Shown: in pieces, positions 5,914 through 7,698 of the stretch
How positions within the stretch are numbered: position 1 is the first letter of the stretch
Layout: every line of letters begins with the position of its first letter
From: Actinomycetes bacterium
GTDB taxonomy: Bacteria; Actinomycetota; Acidimicrobiia; Acidimicrobiales; Palsa-688
Assembly (NCBI GenBank): GCA_021808425.1
Contig: JAKBBS010000152.1
Span: forward strand, 1 to 7,698
Reading direction: 5' to 3'
DNA length: 7,698 bases
The notes under the pieces: model-generated
The model's database searches: none
Told to the model about the DNA's origin: nothing
Seen by the model: only the letters and a program-made list of their open reading frames with translations
Position numbers and translations under genes: made by a program

Positions 5914-6966
5914 ATGGATAGACCCATCTCGTACAAGCGCAGGGCTCTTGGCGCAACCATCGGAGCGCTTTGTCTGCTGGGGGCTGCGTGCGGCTCGACG
6001 AAGAGCTCGAGCGTCTCGAGCGCGACGACGGCGGGCAGTTCGCCGACATCATCGACGCCTGGGACGACGACGTCAGCCGCCAGCACCCCCGCTCAGACGA
6101 TCAACGTCGGCGTCCTTCCGATTGCAGACGTCGCGCCATTGTACTTGGGTATCAAACAAGGATTCTTTGCTGCGCAACATCTCAACGTGACTGTCCATAG
6201 CCTTCAAGGCGGAGCCGCCGTCGCAAGTGCAGTCGTAGGAGGTTCGCTGCAGTTCGGCTTCGGCGCGACCGCCAACATCGTCCTTGCACGCGCCCATGGG
6301 CTTCCCCTGCAGTTCGTCGCCAACGGCGACCAAGCCGGGTCAACTGCGGCGACCGCCTGGTCCGGAATCCTCGTCAGCGCCAACAGCGGCATCACCTCGA
6401 TCTCACAGCTTGCGGGCAAGACCATCGCCGCTAACGCGACCCAGGGCGAGAACGAGCTCGCTCTTGACGCCATATTGCAACGCAATGGTGTCCAGCCCTC
6501 GTCGGTGCATGTGGTGGCCCTCGCGTTCCCGACCATGCCCGCTGCGTTGACTTCGGGCCAGGTGCAAGCGGTGACTGAAGTCGAGCCGTTCGTTTCCTCG
6601 ATAGAAGCGAAAGGAGGCAAGTTGCTGAGCCCGCTCTTCGAGGGGGAGCAGCCTTCGGAAATGGTCGCAGGCTACTTCGCTTCCACGAAGGAGATCAGCA
6701 GCGACCCCGCGCTGGTCAGCCGGTTCGTCACCGCCATGAACAAGTCACTCGCATACGCCGCAGCCAACCCGGCCGCAGCCCAGGCGATAATCCCGACCTA
6801 CACGAGCATCCCTGCAGCGGTCGCATCCAAACTGATCCTGCCCGTTTGGAGCCCGACACTCAACACGTCGAGCATCCAATCCCAAGAGCAACTCATGCTG
6901 CAGTTGGGATGGATCAAGTCCTCCGTAGCAGTCTCCAGTCTCGTCTGGGCCGGTGCAAACGGCTGA
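5914..6966 (+). CDS. ABC transporter substrate-binding lipoprotein, nitrate/sulfonate/taurine (NMT1/SsuA-like) family
   Basis: A 350-residue extracytoplasmic receptor for an ABC importer. The signal peptide has basic residues K8, R9 and R10, a hydrophobic core, and the lipobox LGAAC with lipidated C26. A Ser/Thr-rich linker (about 28-61) precedes the binding domain. That domain begins INVGVLPIADVAPLYLGIKQGFF (in part, 63-85), typical of PF09084/COG0715 proteins, and continues with LQFGFGATANIV, the ITSISQLAGKTIAANA block, and a helical end. This family binds taurine, alkanesulfonates, nitrate, bicarbonate, thiamine precursors or other small molecules, and sequence does not tell which. ATG at 5914 has a strong ribosome site. 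The permease gene overlaps its end by 14 bp, so the two are coupled in one operon. The upstream promoter and palindrome suggest regulated expression. The Ser/Thr stalk is longer than in most relatives. Confidence 0.93.
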   Translation: MDRPISYKRRALGATIGALCLLGAACGSTKSSSVSSATTAGSSPTSSTPGTTTSAASTPAQTINVGVLPIADVAPLYLGIKQGFFAAQHLNVTVHSLQGGAAVASAVVGGSLQFGFGATANIVLARAHGLPLQFVANGDQAGSTAATAWSGILVSANSGITSISQLAGKTIAANATQGENELALDAILQRNGVQPSSVHVVALAFPTMPAALTSGQVQAVTEVEPFVSSIEAKGGKLLSPLFEGEQPSEMVAGYFASTKEISSDPALVSRFVTAMNKSLAYAAANPAAAQAIIPTYTSIPAAVASKLILPVWSPTLNTSSIQSQEQLMLQLGWIKSSVAVSSLVWAGANG

Positions 6967-7698
6967 GATAGGCTCGGCGGCGGACGGCGTGCGCTTGGCC
7001 GATCCGAGCCTCGTCGGTTTAACCTCAGATGCTCCGCGAAAGTTCTGGGGCTCTGGGCCGGACTTGCGCCGGTCAGCCAGACAGCTTGGCGGCGTCGCAG
7101 TTGCCGTAGGGTTGTGGGAAGTCGTGAGTGTTAGCGGAGCCGTCACAAACCAGGCGCTCGCAAGTGTCAATGACACGGCCGCGGCGATTTGGACTCACGC
7201 TGGATCACTCTTCGATGCAGCAGGCGCCACGCTCGAAGCTTGGGGCGTCGGTCTCGCGATTGCGACCACCGCCGGGATCGTCCTAGGAACGGTTGTGGGC
7301 CGCTCGAAGATCGCGGAGGCGTCGACCGAGATCCTGGTCAGGATGATGAGACCCTTACCCTCGCTGGCGCTGATACCGATAGCGATACTTGCCTTCGGAC
7401 TCGGCCTCAAGATGACCGCGGGACTCGTCGCGTTTACATCGTTCTGGCCGATCTTCATCAATACGCGCTACGGGGTTCGCCAGGTCGACAATCTGTTCAT
7501 CGAGACAGGCAGAACGCTGGACCTGAAAGGCGCGTCGCTGATCGCCCGAGTCATCATTCCTTGCGCAGCCCCGCTGATCGCGAGCGGCATCCAGGTGGCT
7601 TTTGGGTTGGCATTGGTCGTGACGGTATCGGTAGAGCTCGTAGGAGGCACCGGCGGCATCGGCTCGTTCGTACTGCAAGCTCAGCAGGCTAATGAAGT
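6953..7698 (+). CDS. ABC transporter permease, SsuC/TauC-like, 3' end missing
   Basis: Inner-membrane subunit of the same importer, open to the window edge with 248 residues visible; family members are about 250-280, so only the last part is missing. Hydrophobic spans fit about 46-64, 94-116, 137-151, 155-170 and 207-230. The block MMRPLPSLALIPIAILAFG (131-149) is characteristic of SsuC/TauC-type permeases. The cytoplasmic EAA loop that docks the ATPase is seen at 184-203, starting ETGRTLDLKG and ending VIIP, where a typical member has EAARTLGAS. GTG at 6953 gives a 14-bp overlap with the receptor gene and is the first possible start after an in-frame stop; GTG at 6989 is an alternative. Neither has a strong ribosome site, so coupling to the receptor gene is likely. 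An SsuB-like ATPase gene is expected downstream but lies outside the window. Confidence 0.92.
   Translation, partial: MQTAEIGSAADGVRLADPSLVGLTSDAPRKFWGSGPDLRRSARQLGGVAVAVGLWEVVSVSGAVTNQALASVNDTAAAIWTHAGSLFDAAGATLEAWGVGLAIATTAGIVLGTVVGRSKIAEASTEILVRMMRPLPSLALIPIAILAFGLGLKMTAGLVAFTSFWPIFINTRYGVRQVDNLFIETGRTLDLKGASLIARVIIPCAAPLIASGIQVAFGLALVVTVSVELVGGTGGIGSFVLQAQQANE

Noticed and set aside
5160..6086. A 308-codon minus-strand open frame crossing the GH1 start and the divergent intergenic region
   Set aside because: It is out of frame with the GH1 protein, antisense to the substrate-binding protein's signal peptide, and spans the promoter region.

Overview
The window is GC-rich and densely coded, and reads as a chromosomal segment of a high-GC actinobacterium. 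The strongest taxonomic clue is a protein that closely resembles S-(hydroxymethyl)mycothiol dehydrogenase, because mycothiol is the low-molecular-weight thiol of Actinobacteria. GTG starts, an apparently leaderless promoter, and lipoproteins with long Thr/Ser-rich linkers fit the same group. The linkers make me think of Acidimicrobiia, but that is only an impression. I see no RNA genes, insertion sequences, CRISPR arrays, integrase or attachment sites.

Layout from left to right. (1) Bases 1-932, minus strand: mscR-like mycothiol-dependent formaldehyde dehydrogenase, with its C-terminus cut by the window edge. (2) 969-1745, plus strand: a DUF169-family protein of unknown function, divergent from mscR across about 36 bp. 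(3) 2257-3312 then 1770-2243, minus strand: a two-gene unit of an ADH-A-like zinc alcohol dehydrogenase followed 13 bp later by a short-chain flavin reductase. (4) 3413-4273, plus strand: a lipoprotein with a Thr-rich stalk, an SH3-like domain and an unrecognised C-terminal domain. (5) 4312-5730, minus strand: a complete GH1 beta-glucosidase. (6) 5914-6966 and 6953 to the window end, plus strand: substrate-binding lipoprotein and overlapping permease of a nitrate/sulfonate/taurine-type (SsuA/SsuC-like) ABC importer. Its ATPase probably lies just beyond the window.

The genes suggest metabolism of small oxygenated carbon compounds: formaldehyde oxidation, alcohol oxidation, and reduced-flavin supply for an unseen monooxygenase. 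Beside these sit glycoside hydrolysis and uptake of a small organic or inorganic anion. Nothing shows that they form one pathway; strand switches split them into at least five transcription units.

The best regulatory structure is the 183-bp divergent region 5731-5913. It holds a good sigma-70-like promoter, a perfect 12-bp palindrome near the predicted transcription start, and an exact 11-bp inverted repeat whose arms lie near the two divergent starts. I did not find a convincing new defence, mobile or RNA system. The least understood items are the DUF169 protein, the lipoprotein's C-terminal domain, and the partner of the flavin reductase.
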